Of a stretch of 64,000 nt of DNA, positions 13,489 through 25,418 are shown one piece after another. The position numbers were made by a program, and so were the translations under genes. The notes below the pieces were generated by a model. The model saw nothing but the letters and a program-made list of their open reading frames with translations. It was not told the origin of the DNA and did not search any database. How positions within the stretch are numbered: position 1 is the first letter of the stretch; every line of letters starts with the position of its first letter. Origin of the DNA: Bryopsis sp. KO-2023 (Eukaryota; Chlorophyta; Ulvophyceae; Bryopsidales; Bryopsidaceae); assembly GCA_030272585.1 (NCBI GenBank), contig BSYQ01000009.1, positions 2,852,001 through 2,916,000 on the forward strand, written 5' to 3'.

Positions 13489-15823
13489 ATGGGTGCTCTT
13501 TCCCCTCAACAGCTCGGATCTCGCCACCCAATCCAATCCCCATTTTCACCAGGGCGGCAAAAACGAAAAGCATCGAGCCAGGGACACACTCCACGAAATC
13601 GTGGGGTGTCGATTTTCGCACAGGCACGATCCTCGTACGCCGCAACCCTCCCTCGTTCAGAGCCCGAGCTGCTCAGTCAAATTCAGACGAGCGTTCAGCA
13701 AGCGTTGTCCGATGGGAAGTCGCTGTTGGAGGTGCAATTCCCCGTGGATGCCGTGTCGCGAGGCGACTGCATCGCGACGTCCGAGCTGAACGCGAACATG
13801 CAAGCGATGCGCAAGTTCTGCGAGGTTTTCGAGTGGTTGGGCCAAGCGGAGCGCGTTCGAGTGTTTTTCCCGGATGCAGGTGCATGTCGATTTTCTTGAT
13901 CTTAAATTAGATGTTGGAGATCCCATGTGATTAGGTTGATGACATGCATTTGTTGCCTGCAAATGGACATGCATGCATTCAAGTGGATGCGTGCATGACA
14001 TGCATCATGAGCATTCGATCATTGATTTTGCTTACTTTCCAGCCTCCACATGCACAAGCCATATTTGATTCCTTGAAACAATCCTGCTAAAAACACCGAA
14101 AATTCCGGCAGCAATATGATGCTTTGTATTTTCGAATGGCGGCCATGCACAGAACGGTTATTGGTTGTACGATTCTTTCGAGCAGGGGAAATGAACATCG
14201 GCTTGAATGGGGCTGGGAAAAATCCTGCAACCGGTCAATGGGATATGGACCCTGTTTGGCATGACTGGCCGGGGCCCTTGGACTACCTTTTGAGCGACAA
14301 TCTGCTCAGCCGCGTGGCGCTCCAAATGCAAGATCAGTCCAGCAGTTATGAAGGCACGGGGAAAGATTCGGTTTCGGACGCCGTGCAGATCGATGATTTG
14401 ATCTATGTGGTGGGGTATCCGTACGAGGACTATGAGGAAATGCTGTCTGTCATGGAGTTGCACAAAGCCCATGAAAGAAGGACCATCGTGTTCAATGGGT
14501 GCTTGGATAACGTGCGGACCGCTTTTTTGCCTTTCGGTGAGAAGTTTTCGCTATGTTTTCGATTGTGGGGATGTGGGGTAGTGAAAAATGAGGAGGAAAA
14601 AAAACTTGGGAGAAACAGTACCAAATCCGAAACTCGTGATTTAATTTGATTTGATGAAATTCGATTTTGGTTTAATTTTTTTAATATTTATCGTATTGAT
14701 CAAAGGAATACTCAAATATAATACTGCTTTTTTCCAACATTTTCAAATTTTTTAGTGTTTCACCGATTTTTTCTTCTGCACTTGTGGATTAGATAAATGA
14801 TTGAAAAAAAACCCAGAGAACTTTTCGATTTCTGGTTTTTCTTCCCCCTCTCCATCCTCCTTTTGGTTGCTTAACTTCAGTTTTTTTAACAAAATCAGGT
14901 CGGATGAAAAAACTGAAGGAAGAGTTCATTCCTGGCTTTGATGCCGCATTTTACATTCATACTTTTCGAGGTCAAAGTCCTGGGGCTTTGTACAGAGCTT
15001 ATCCAGGTCCCTGGAAAGTTTTACTGTCCATGGCTGATGGAGGCTTCAAATGTGTGAAAGAATACGAGGAGAGGCCGGTCTTGCAAGAAGTTGCAAAAGA
15101 GTATTTTTCAGGTGAATTTTATTTATTTGTTAATTAATTAATTAATTAAATATATATATATATCTAGATATATTCCGAGGGTCTGGTCTTTTTTTTTTGA
15201 GGGTTTGAATTCGAGTTGAAGGCTCCTTTCCAACCGGGAGTGAGACGTCTTCTTTTTATGAGAGTCACAGAATAAATCTACAGAAAAGGTTTTTTTTCCA
15301 AGCTCTTTTATTTGTCCTTTTTCCCTGCACACCTAAACATTATATGGTCTATAATTAGACTATTTTTTTCCCCTTCTTTCTCCTTCTAATTTGGAGCAAC
15401 ACGTGTCGTATTTTCAGTCTTTTTCTATTGTTTGTTTTTGATCTGCTTAAAAAAAGTTTTAAAGGCTAAAATGTAACGTAACAGTTGAGCCTCAACCCCC
15501 AGAATAGTTTTTAATATATATATATATTTTTTTGTATTTCTTTTTTTTTCCCACCAGGATACACAAAAACAGTGTCTCTTTCCACCGACATTCGAGACGA
15601 GCCCATAGAGGAAGACGATGGAAATTTGACCAAATATTATGAAACTTTGGGGGTGGCCGAGGGAATTTCAGCGGAAGACCTGAAAAAATCATACAGGAGC
15701 ATTGCAATGGAAAATCATCCCGACAGAGGAGGCGAAACTCAGAAATTTTACGACATAAACAAAGCTTATGCGATTTTGAAAGTACGGATGGCAGAAGGAG
15801 AAAAAGAGAAAGTGGATGCGTAG
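13489..15823 (+). CDS. DUF1995 (LPA3-like) protein fused to a C-terminal J-domain
   Basis: Four exons (13489-13879, 14186-14536, 14899-15111, 15558-15823) close in phase to 406 residues. Residues 1-55 are basic and Ser/Pro/Arg-rich, consistent with a plastid transit peptide. Residues from about 65 to 320 match DUF1995: SLLEVQFPVDAV, RVRVFFPDAGEMNIGLNGAG, DDLIYVVGYPYEDYEEM, and the typical end GALYRAYPGPWKVLL followed by EERPVLQE. DUF1995 proteins include plant LPA3, a chloroplast photosystem II assembly factor. After an acidic linker the last exon carries a J-domain: TKYYETLGV, then MENHPDRGG with the HPD triad that stimulates Hsp70, then FYDINKAYAIL. Helix IV is short and the protein stops soon after, at a possible donor, so a further exon cannot be excluded. 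The reader should expect a stromal co-chaperone-like role, by inference. Confidence 0.88.
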
Positions 15824-17665
15824 GTCTGTTTCTTGTGCTGAAATTTGGACCCCAAAAAAAATTCCAGAAATTGAAATTTTTCTTTTTCGACTTTTTTTTT
15901 CCCTCTTAATTTTGTCCAGTTTTAAGTCAGGGTTGGTTTTTCCTTGTGAAAGGGAGGAGCTTGAGAAGAAAACACACACAATAAAAAAAAAAACAGACCG
16001 ATGATGGTTGTATTATGTTGATTTCCTGTCTATTTTTTGTCTTGGTACTTTTAATTAGGGTTTCAGGGTTTTTGCCTCTTGCTGGTTTGTTTGGCAGGAA
16101 GTTTTTTTTTTCAATTTTGATTCTGGTGATGTTATTGTTCGCAGCAAGAGTTGCTTGTAAAAGGACAAAAAGTTTTTTGTTTTCCTTCCCTACTCTTGCT
16201 TTTCTCTTTTGCCAAGTAGTTATTATGTCGATATGGAAAAAGGAATTGACAATACTTAAATTATATCCCAAGAGAACTGCACCAAGAATATATTGAAAAA
16301 AAAATCCTCAGCAGAATGTACTGCAGGGGAAGCATGTTTTCCTCAGAGATCTTGCAAGAAGCGGCTCATGTTTAGTTTCTTCCCCCAAAGGCCTTAAATC
16401 TACTCCCAGACGGGCTGTATCCCAGTCTGACTGGTGCCACGCCCGCCTGACGGAAAAACTTCTGGAGAAAAAAAAGGTTTTACTTCCGCTGCAATTCAGC
16501 CGAGAAAAAAAAAATGACCTCAGACACTGACAACAATATATGGTGTTGAAAAGAAATATCTGAATAGCACAGGGGTGATGCAAATTTTCAGCCATCCTTT
16601 GTGTCCTTTCGATGGACGATTTTTATTTTTATTTTTTCAAATCCATGGCAAGTCGGCACAAATTTCTGTAGCACCAGATCTGGACAAGCAGGAGCTTTCA
16701 ATGATTCTTTTTTTTCGAATCATAAACACACACTCTTACAAAAATCAAACGTTGTTCCAACAGATTTCATCAACAAAGTCAAAATTCCACACAAAAATCA
16801 ACCCCCCGCTCTCCCTTCCCCCCCAAAAAACAAACACACACACAAAAAGGACAAAAAATCCTTCATTAATCGTAGCACCTTGATGGGCTATCCCTCCCTC
16901 CTCATTTTCAACCCCCCCTCTTGAACAATTGTTTTGAACTTTTTTTTTTCTTTTTTTTTTTTCGGGTAAGTTCATTGCAACCACGTTTGTTTCCAGGACA
17001 AGAAATGACAAAAAAAAATCCATTTTCGATTATCCACATGTGCTATTTGATTTATGCTCCATTTAGATCTTTTCAGAAAAAAAAATATTTAAGAGTAAGG
17101 AAGCATATTTTTTTTTCCCTCATACCCTTTTTTTTTCTTTATTTCAGGCTTGATAGAAAATGGCTTTCTCCCATCCCTTCACTTTTTTTTCTTTTTTTCT
17201 TTTCACACAATGGGCTTGGCGGTTTTTTTTGTTTTTTTTGTTTTTTTTTGTTTAAATGTCATTCATTCACATAAATATGTATCTCATATAGACAATATAA
17301 ATTTTTTTCAAAAAATATTCTGTAAAAAGAAAGAAAAAAAATAGAATGGCAACAGTAGATTTTCTCTCCAGTGAACGCCTCTACACTTTCTGCATCACAA
17401 TTCAAAATATCACAATTAAAAAACGGGATAAAATCTCAAATATCACTCAAAAATTCGGGTTTGAGGAGAAAACAAATAAAACAAATCTTAGCGAATGGAA
17501 AGTTAGTAACAAAAAAAATCAACCTGGAAAAATACTTGTTTATTATATGTTCGATCACAAACTCCATGAGGGTTATCCCCAAGTGTGTTTCTTTTTCTTT
17601 TCTTTTCTTTTCCTTTTCTTTTTAAAAGCAAGTAAGGAAGGTGTTTAGGAAAACTCGCCTCATAA
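15824..17665. other. Convergent intergenic region
   Basis: It lies between the ends of two converging genes. Almost entirely T-rich and A-rich low-complexity sequence with long homopolymers. No supported gene. Confidence 0.45.
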
Positions 17666-20589
17666 TCATTTGCTGGCATCCATCATCGCAATCTTGTTTG
17701 ATGTGACAGGTTTTCCTCGCACCGAGTCTGACATCGGCAAAGGCTCCGTGAATTCGATTTTTCCCCACGATAAGAGGGGGCTTTCTATTTGCCTGTCCTC
17801 CAGAGCATCCCAATCCATGCCGTCGAAAAATTCATGCCACAGGAAGCACTCGATGTCGGGGCGGTGTTCTGGGTTGGTCTGAGTTTTTCAGGGAGTTGGA
17901 GGGGAAAAAACAAAAAACACATAGAAATGTGTGAGTCTTAGGCGAAATGAGGAATGCCCCAAAGTGCTAAGTGATTTTTTTGAACTATTGGGGAAAAACC
18001 ATTGTGGAAATTAACCAAGAAGAATAAATCATCCCCCCCCCAAAAAAAAATAAAATAAAAGAAGTGTTTTCATAAAATAACTAATGTGAAAAAAGTAAAA
18101 TAATCTGGCCCAAACATAACTACTTTTTTTTTCAAAATGTTAATATCAAGAGAAACTGTATAAAAAAATATGTATTTACATTCCTACATAGAATAATGGG
18201 ATCTGTTGGCACCCAAGACCCTCCCCCCCCCCAAAAAAAAAAAATAATAAATAAATAAATAAATAATACCAAAAAAATAGCGACCACAGCTTTTTTTTCC
18301 CTGTGTAACTGAGCACACCTGAAACACTTGCGACAAAAGATCGAAAACTGGCATGCAACCGAGGTCCAAAATGATTTCTTTGTTCCAATCCGCTTTTTTG
18401 ATTTTTTCGGCCAGCATTCGATCCGAATCCCCTTCCTCCTTGAAAGGCAATTTCCCCGTCAAAAGTCTGAACAGAAGGACCCCCAAACCCCAAATATCAG
18501 CTGGCTGACCGACGCCTTTCCCGGTGTAGACTTCTGGTCCCTTCAATTGAATTTAAAAAAAAAATTAAAAAAATTAAATATGAATGAGACAAAGAGCCGA
18601 AAAAAATTCTGGGTGTTAAGCTACCACTGCCCCCGCAAATATTAAAAAAATAATATGTATCTACATTTAAAAAAAAAAATGAATTCAAAAGAAGCAAAAT
18701 AAGATTGGATTCAAACAAAGCAAATCGAAATTGAATTTAAGCGAAGCAAAACAAAATTGAATGCGAATTAACATACCCCAAGGTGTGGGTATAAATCCAT
18801 AAGAATAATTATATTTAAACTTTTGTTTCCCCCTCACCATGTATTCGGGCGTGCCTTTTCGAGAAGCCGTGGTTTCGTGTTTTCTCAGGTACTGACAACC
18901 CCCGAAATCACCCAACAAAATATAACCATTTTTTTCCAAGAAAAGATTCTCCAGTTTTACATCCAAATGAACAACCCCTGACCCATGGAGGTAGGAAATG
19001 GCCAGGCCTGCTTGGGCGATCAAAAACCTACATCCCCCCAAAGAAAAAAACAAAAAAAAAGTTACAATTTGAAAATACAATTTTACAAAAATCGGTGGAT
19101 ATTCTTCAGCTTTTTCTTTTCATTTAAAAACAAGAAAAGAAACAAACAACTGGAAGGACGTTTTGCTAAAAGTTTGTTTTTGCCATATGTTCGCACAGTA
19201 AGAAAATCATTTCCATATTTTTTTTTTTTCACAGTGGCACAAATGCACTGTTTGATGAAATTTTCTTTACCCCTCCCCCCCCCCCTCTCCAAAAAAAAAA
19301 AAAAAGTCAATACGCAATACCTGCATATATCGATGGGTAGTCCCCCTGCCAAGCACGGCTGTGTGTTCAGCGATCGACCTTTGCAAAATTCCTGATGAAA
19401 AGGAAAGTCACATGAGTTATTAATTCACTATTTTATTGCCAAAAATTACCTCACCAACGGCTTTCTTCTTTCCTCCTATGCATTGGGGAAAAAACTGGAC
19501 CCAGAATCCGTTTCGAAAACAAAAAAACGTAGCAATTATTCTATTGTGGAAACGACAGTTAGGATTTTAGATTGTGGTATTTGAAGGGATTTTGGGTTGT
19601 GCTTTTTACTGTAAAAAAGTGAATTCAACACTATTTTATTCACAGTTTCATTATTTCTTTTTTTTTTCCTTTTCTTCTTTCTTTCTTTCCTTTCTTTCTA
19701 TTTTTTTTTTGTGGGGGGGGGTTGTTTGTACCTGGATTATAAAGACTTTTTCCCCATTGTGGAATGCCATTAGCGTGGGCAGCAAAAATTGCTTCTTTTT
19801 GGCCACCATGACTCCGACCCCTATTTCCCTCTCGATGGAATCGGCATCTTTGTTTTGCAATTTCACGGTTTTCATCGCAAAATGATTTCCGCTCTCTGTG
19901 CAAGACACCACGCTCACCGTTCCGTAATGGCCAGACCCCACCGGAAATCGCCTTATCAAACCCTTGATAAATTTCTGCCAATGGAAAAAAACCAAAAAAA
20001 ATCAAGATCCACCAATGCATCCAAGAGAAAAATAACTGTTTCGTAAAAAACAAAGGGGGTTTGCATATTTCCACCACGACTGGACATCGTTGGAGATGCC
20101 GTTACACCGTTACGTCATAACATCGTTACGTTGTGCACACATGACGGACATGGGGGCAGCTTCGTCATGCAAGGAATATTCTTGTTTCGAGCGCACGGAT
20201 TCTCAAGAATGAACAGTCCGTTTGCCGCCCGCGGTCCGTCGCTGGAGCGCGAGCGTTTCGAGATTTCACCACACCATACTACTGTCATAGCAGTATATAA
20301 TCAATCCATGGAGTCATTCGCATTTTCTGACGTTACGGAGGACAGTTATCATCCGACGTGACGCTCAGGTTGAGTGAACGCCTCACGTGACAGCGGTCGC
20401 TCCGCGGCTTGCCGCAAACTGGCGCCAACCAACTGGCTTTTCGTCGAGAGGAGACCGCGCTTTCGATCGTGAGTGATCAACGCTCACCATCTGCTCCTTT
20501 CGTCGAGCCCGATCCGTTGGTGTCCGTCGTCGTCGCTGTAACAGCGCCGCAACTCCAAACCCGGCCCAGAACAGAAACTCCATCCGCAT
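17666..20589 (-). CDS. Small serine/threonine-type protein kinase (kinase 2), non-RD, with N-terminal hydrophobic anchor
   Basis: Six exons (20488-20589, 19732-19974, 19321-19391, 18838-19027, 18319-18540, 17666-17878) join in phase to 346 residues. The first exon is inferred from an ATG and a strong GTGAGC donor in the right phase. It encodes MRMEFLFWAGFGVAALLQRR, a short hydrophobic stretch before a run of Arg, suggesting a membrane anchor. The kinase domain shows VGSGHYGTVSVV, HFAMKTV, hinge IIQEFCKGRSL, catalytic loop VVHLDVKLENLFL, DFGGCQYL, GTPEYMGPEVY and ADIWGLGVLLFRLLTGKLPF. The C-lobe ends in NPEHRPDIECFLWHEFF, followed by GMDWDALEDRQIESPLL, which resembles the start of an AGC-kinase tail. 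The Arg of HRD is Leu, so it is non-RD like kinase 1. Subfamily uncertain. Confidence 0.86.
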
Positions 20590-21453
20590 CTATTTACAAG
20601 CGTTCACCTATGTCGTTTCTTTTTGCAGTGAGGTTCTTCTCTGTTGAGTCGACCCCCTGAGATTCGTATATTCCACGTTTCGTGTTAGTGCCGTCAAAAT
20701 TCCGAAACGACAGTCTTTTTTTTTACTTCACTAATCTGTCGCGCGCGGGACGTATGAAATATCCTCAAGCGCCCCCTGTGACTGGGTGCTGAAGTGGATA
20801 ACGCTTACGTAAGACTCGCATACCGTAACGCCAGCATTATTGACAGTTACTCCAATATTTTTTTCCCAAATCTTGCTCTAATCGCATCAAAACTTTGTTT
20901 GTTCGAATTGTTTTTTTTTGTGGGGGCGATTTCCAACCAGCGCCTAGGGTTTGCACAAGCTTCCAAAACAAAAATTTGATTGCAGTCGTTTCGAGAATTG
21001 AAGAGGTCTAACGGTTGAATTTCTCTTTGCCAGAAAAAAGTACCCCCAGACAAGATGAGCTCAGGGAAATTTTCAAAAGTTTAAAAAAAGACCTTTCGCT
21101 CTCTTTATCCATTGGACACCGCATTGCCCATTACAAAAATCCCTAAAAAAAAGGAAAAACAAGAAAAAAACAAGAATACAACACTCAACATATCTTCTCG
21201 GATCGATCTCCCCTCGTTCCTTTCAGCTCAAAATTTTCCCAAAAACATCTTTTCAGAATATCTTTTTTTTTCTTTGTGTCAAACTATGGGAGTTGATCGG
21301 ACGATCCTCCCCTTTTAAAAAAAAAAAAGGAAAAAAAAATCCCAGCCACACTGGAAGATGAGATTCGGTTGTTGTGGACCCTGTCAAATTACATACTGAC
21401 GAAAATATCTTTTAACTTCAAAATGCTGATCAGGTCAGACAGCGAGCAGACCA
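20590..21453. other. Intergenic, kinase 2 promoter side to FTRV 3' side
   Basis: 20.6-20.8 kb is more GC-balanced and probably holds the kinase 2 promoter. 20.85-21.45 kb is AT-rich with homopolymers. No gene supported. Confidence 0.4.
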
Positions 21454-21972
21454 TCAGATTGCTTCGATCTCTTCGTCCGTCTGTGTGAAATCAACATTGA
21501 AAAAAAAACAAAACAGCAAAGCATGTCTTTCAGTTGATCAAATGCTTGTAGAAAGTAATTGAGCAATTGCGGTCAATAGCTATATACGTATATAATATGT
21601 GTTTTTATTTATTTTTGTATGTGTATATTATAGCTGGAGCGAAAATAAATGCCCCACTCGGAGCGCAACACTTCTCATTTACGATTTAACAGAAAAAGAA
21701 AAAAAAGAACGCAAAAAACCATGGGAACGAATCGCCCAACATCTCCGCATTCTGTGGGGTAAGCATTTTCATAGCGATTTCTAAAATATAAAACATTTTC
21801 CTAAAGATAAAAACGACGACAGAGAAGCAATACATTCCCACTTTGCAGCTCTATCAAGCAAAAATTGGAACAAGAAAAAAACAAATTTCAAATCAGACAC
21901 ACCAATTTCATTTCATCTGATTCATGAATTCAATTCCTGGGTTCTCTTCCATTGAGCAGTTCCTTTTTCTCT

Positions 21973-22003
<31 letters not shown>

Positions 22004-22413
22004 CCTCGAAATACTTTTTCTAATCCACAACGAAAAGAAAACGAGAAAAAAAACGCACAACAGACGCGCATATCCCTCCCTCCCTCCTAGTTCTTTTCAC
22101 TCACCAAGTGCGCGAAAAATTTCGACGCTTTTCCATTGTCCCCCTCTCGCTCGAACTTGACCTTCCAAGGCATATTCGCCGTCAGGTCGGTTCCTTTCAC
22201 TTGGCGCATGTCCGCTGATATTTCCCCCTCCAAGCCCTCCAAGTCGAGAGTGTCCGTCTTGGGCACGTGGTACACAATCACTGACGATTTCACCCGCACC
22301 TGGACGCCGGGGGCCAGCGTCCCGTCGCTGGACGCGGCGATACGCGACCTTGTCGCGCCGGTGGGGCGAACTGAAACCAGATGTCTTGGCAAAGAGTACA
22401 TCTCGAGGTCGAT
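21454..22413 (-). CDS. FTRV: Ferredoxin-thioredoxin reductase variable chain (FTR-A/FtrV), plastid
   Basis: Main exon 22105-22413, last exon 21454-21480, joined in phase across a GTGAGT donor. The core matches the FtrV SH3-like fold: VRVKSSVIVYHVPKTDTLDL, then EGLEGEISADMR, LTANMPWKVKFE and KASKFFAHL, with a short acidic tail TDEEIEAI after the splice. FtrV supports the FeS catalytic chain that passes electrons from ferredoxin to plastid thioredoxins, so light regulation of plastid enzymes is expected in this cell. The ATG at 22399-22401 begins MYSLPRHLVSVRPTGATRSR, which looks like a transit peptide and gives 107 residues. An acceptor just upstream (at 22413) leaves room for an earlier first exon, for which I found no clear candidate. 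Confidence 0.82.
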
Positions 22414-23141
22414 CTGTCCAAAAAAACGGAACGAAAGGGAGGAGAAACCGATGTGCGCGAAAAAAAACAAAACACGAGGGGGCGGGAAATGTTGCACGGA
22501 ATAGTTCCGTAAATTGGGGGAAAATTGTTGAGTAGTGGTGGTTTTTTCTTTTTTCTACTTTTGTTTTGGTTTGGTGATCGTCGTTTCATTCCTGACGTCG
22601 ATTTGATTAGGTCCCATGCCAAGCCAACACAGCCAGAGGCGGGCGGCGTTGGAGCGAATTCCTGTTCAGTTTCCAGCGCAGCCAAAGCCCACACAAGTAA
22701 GAATCTAGAGGCAGGTTTACTGGGCATGGTCCAAAGTTGGTTGGAAAGTGTGAATTATGGCTTCTGCTGCTCAGAACAGTGTTCTCATATCGGTCAACTG
22801 TGGGTTTACTTGCAAAACTGGACTGGACTAAGGTTCAGAGAGAGCACACCGAGTTCCCCCTGTTGAGTTGTTCAAGCGACCTGGCTAGTCAAGTAGATGT
22901 GACGTTCAGCAGTGCCAGAAACTTGGGAGGTTTTCTTTTATATAATAAAAGAAACCCAACCATGTGCTTTTCGTGCTAACGCATTCAGTTCGACATCCCC
23001 CTTCCCCCAACAACAAAACAAGCAACGAAAAAAACTTCCTCGACAATCCAGCAAGAAAATCAACTTGGGAAAACAAAATAAACAAAACCTGCAATGAAAG
23101 AACCCTTCCATCCAGAAAAAAAAAAAAATGAAATAAGACTA
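22414..23141. other. Intergenic between F-box gene and FTRV
   Basis: Must hold the FTRV promoter. A plus-strand ATG at 22616 opens 27 codons (MPSQHSQRRAALERIPVQFP) up to a GTAAGA donor. I found no following exon, so this is only a possible first exon of an unidentified gene. The region also contains a minus-strand hydrophobic frame near 22.7 kb that could be an upstream FTRV exon. Neither is established. Confidence 0.3.
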
Positions 23142-25078
23142 CTAGACACTGGTGCTCGCTCCTTCCACCCAAGCCGATTTCGACTCATCGCTCAAAACCA
23201 GCAAACAGGGGCTCCCGAACAGAGAGATATCCCTACTGTGTGCAAAAATGAAAGATGATGAGGGGGCCGTCGAAAACGAAACGGTGGCCCAGCGAGCACC
23301 CTTTGGATAATTTTCCAAAACCCAGCCATGTCTCACCCACTCGTCGACAGGGGTCGACGGAACTTTGAATGTTTTGGAGAAAATGGCCCCTTTCGTGTAA
23401 GCATCCATCTGAGGGGTGTTGTACATTGGGAATTTTTTATCGGGGCCATGGAAAGCGATCTCGACGTCGGTTTCTGAAGGGCACCTTGCAAGCAAAGGTG
23501 GTGGCACAACAAAAAGAAAATTCACGTACGATTCTTTGTTAAGCTAGTGTTTTTTTCTTTACCATTCAGAATATGTCAACCTTCATAGATTTATTATTAA
23601 TTATTGTTTTATTTCTTTTTGTCCTTTTTCAATTATGAAGATTGAAAATAATAATAACTAATAAAACAAAATTATTGGAGGAATATTTTTCTTTCTTTTT
23701 CTTTTTTTTTGGGGGGGGGGGGAGGGGGGAAAGAAATAGTGTTCTTTTTTTTTTCTTTTTTTTTGGGGGGGGGGGGGGGGTAAAAAAATACTTTTATTTA
23801 TTTATTTTTCAGGGAGGAAGGGGGGAGGGAGGGGAATTAAAAATTCTTAAACTGATACCTCGCAGCCACCCAAATTGACAGTCCGAAAGGAGGAGATTTG
23901 TCCAAAATTGCTCCAGCCACATCCTCGCTGAACCCCCTTTCCCCCAGGGCTCTAGTCAGACTGAGCACTTGTGTCCATTGCACCTGCTTGTTTCCGTTGG
24001 GACGGAGCACCCTGTGCAAAAGGTCGTCGGGATTCTTGAACCTGGCAGGCCAAGGTGGTGCCACTGATCTCAATCCTCCCACTTCACCTAATGTCCCTGA
24101 AAAAAAAAAAAAGAACAGATTCCTGACCCTTTTTAGAATATTCGATTTTTTATTTTTACTTTTTGCGGGGTTAAAAAAAAAGAAAAAAAAGTGACATGCT
24201 CACTCTTTCTCCCAAACAAAGAGTGACCAATACATATCTGGGTGAAACTTGAATTTCCAAAATTCTCATTCATACTCTTTTTTTTTTGGTGGACAGCTCA
24301 ACGAATTCAACAAAAAGCCTTGGATGGTGATGATGATGGTTTACTTTTTTATTTTTATTTTTTTAATTCATCTATCAGTTGTTGTTTTTTTCAATTGGTG
24401 TTGTAGTATCATTCTATCATCATAGTGATTAATACAACAATCACTATTACCATTTAATTTCTGGGAGTCTTTATTTTATTTTATTTTATTTTATTTTATT
24501 TTATTTTATTTTATTTTATTTTATTTTATTTTATTGGGGGGGGGGAGCCATACCTGGAAGCTGATTATCAGGGTGAATGGAAACGAAGGTTCCCAAGGAT
24601 CCCATTTTTGTGACGACCCAGGGGCATTGATTAAAAACATCGATCGGAAATCGAGGGGGGTCCGTAGTGAAGTAAGGATCCACCAGCAGGTTGAACACCC
24701 TCAACCCACAATAAGCCTTGAACCTTGTCAAGGGTTGATATCCCTGGTGAAGAGACCAAAAAAAAAAAAAGCAAGAAAATTCATTCTCAATTTGGGGTGG
24801 CAAAAACCAGGATAAAAAAAAACAGAATCGAGACCCAATCCAATTCAGTTCTGGACAATTACCTCAGGTGAAACTTCTTGGACGTTTTTCGTTTCTTTGA
24901 GGACGCTGGTGACCGCATCCGGGAGGGGGGTATGCAAAGGGCCCTCCAGCGCGACTCGACTCCACCGCTTGTTTACGACCACGAGTCGGACGACGTCTTT
25001 CGCCGCCAACCATCCGAATATCGAGCTCAGGATCCCGTCGTCGGTCACGACGAAATCAAAATCGTTGGTTTCCGTCAT
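23142..25078 (-). CDS. F-box-like protein of unknown target
   Basis: Four exons (24863-25078, 24554-24743, 23859-24096, 23142-23484) close in phase to 328 residues ending at a TAG. Residues 12-45 read DDGILSSIFGWLAAKDVVRL then VVVNKRWSRVALEGP, which has the spacing of an F-box (Leu/Ile-rich helix, then the V-N-K-x-W-x-x-V motif). The remaining 280 residues, with QPLTRFKAYCGLRVFNLLVD, VQWTQVLSLTRALGERGF and EWVRHGWVLENYPKGARW, match no family I know. If the F-box is real, the protein would dock a target to an SCF ubiquitin ligase through Skp1. Its start lies 340 bp from the divergent MaoC-like gene. Coding status is firm; the F-box call is moderate. Confidence 0.72.
23690..23790. repeat. Paired T-run/G-run tracts in F-box intron 3
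   Basis: Two successive blocks, each a T-rich run switching abruptly to 10 or more G, about 60 bp apart. Confidence 0.8.
24471..24535. repeat. (TTTTA)n microsatellite
   Basis: About 13 copies of a TTTTA pentamer, ending in a run of G, inside F-box intron 2. Confidence 0.95.
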
Positions 25079-25418
25079 TGATTCCAACCTTCCATGAGAA
25101 TCAAGAGGGAACCACAAAAAAAAAAGCCTGCAAGACAAAGCCTAAAATTCGAACTGAAACCCGCACCAAATCGTATCTCCAGAAAAAGCAACCTTCTATC
25201 GATGTCTGCATGTCGGACCTGGAAGCACGCATCCATGACAGGAGCTTACCCAACCGGCATTCTTTCTCGCGCCAAAAACATGAACCCCGACAGATAAAAA
25301 GAGCGGACGGGGCCGAACAGCCAATACGTCGAACCCCACCTTGCTCCTGGTAGTCGTCAAGATCACTCAATACACCGTGTCGAGTAATCTCCACGGTAGT
25401 GATCACTGATCACCAGAC
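25079..25418. promoter_or_regulatory. Divergent region between F-box and MaoC-like genes
   Basis: The 340 bases between two outward-facing start codons; shared promoter region by position. No motif identified. Confidence 0.4.

Noticed and set aside
13398-13910. Alternative plus-strand frame at the start of the DUF1995-J gene
   Set aside because: It does not continue into the DUF1995 exons; the frame starting at 13489 does.
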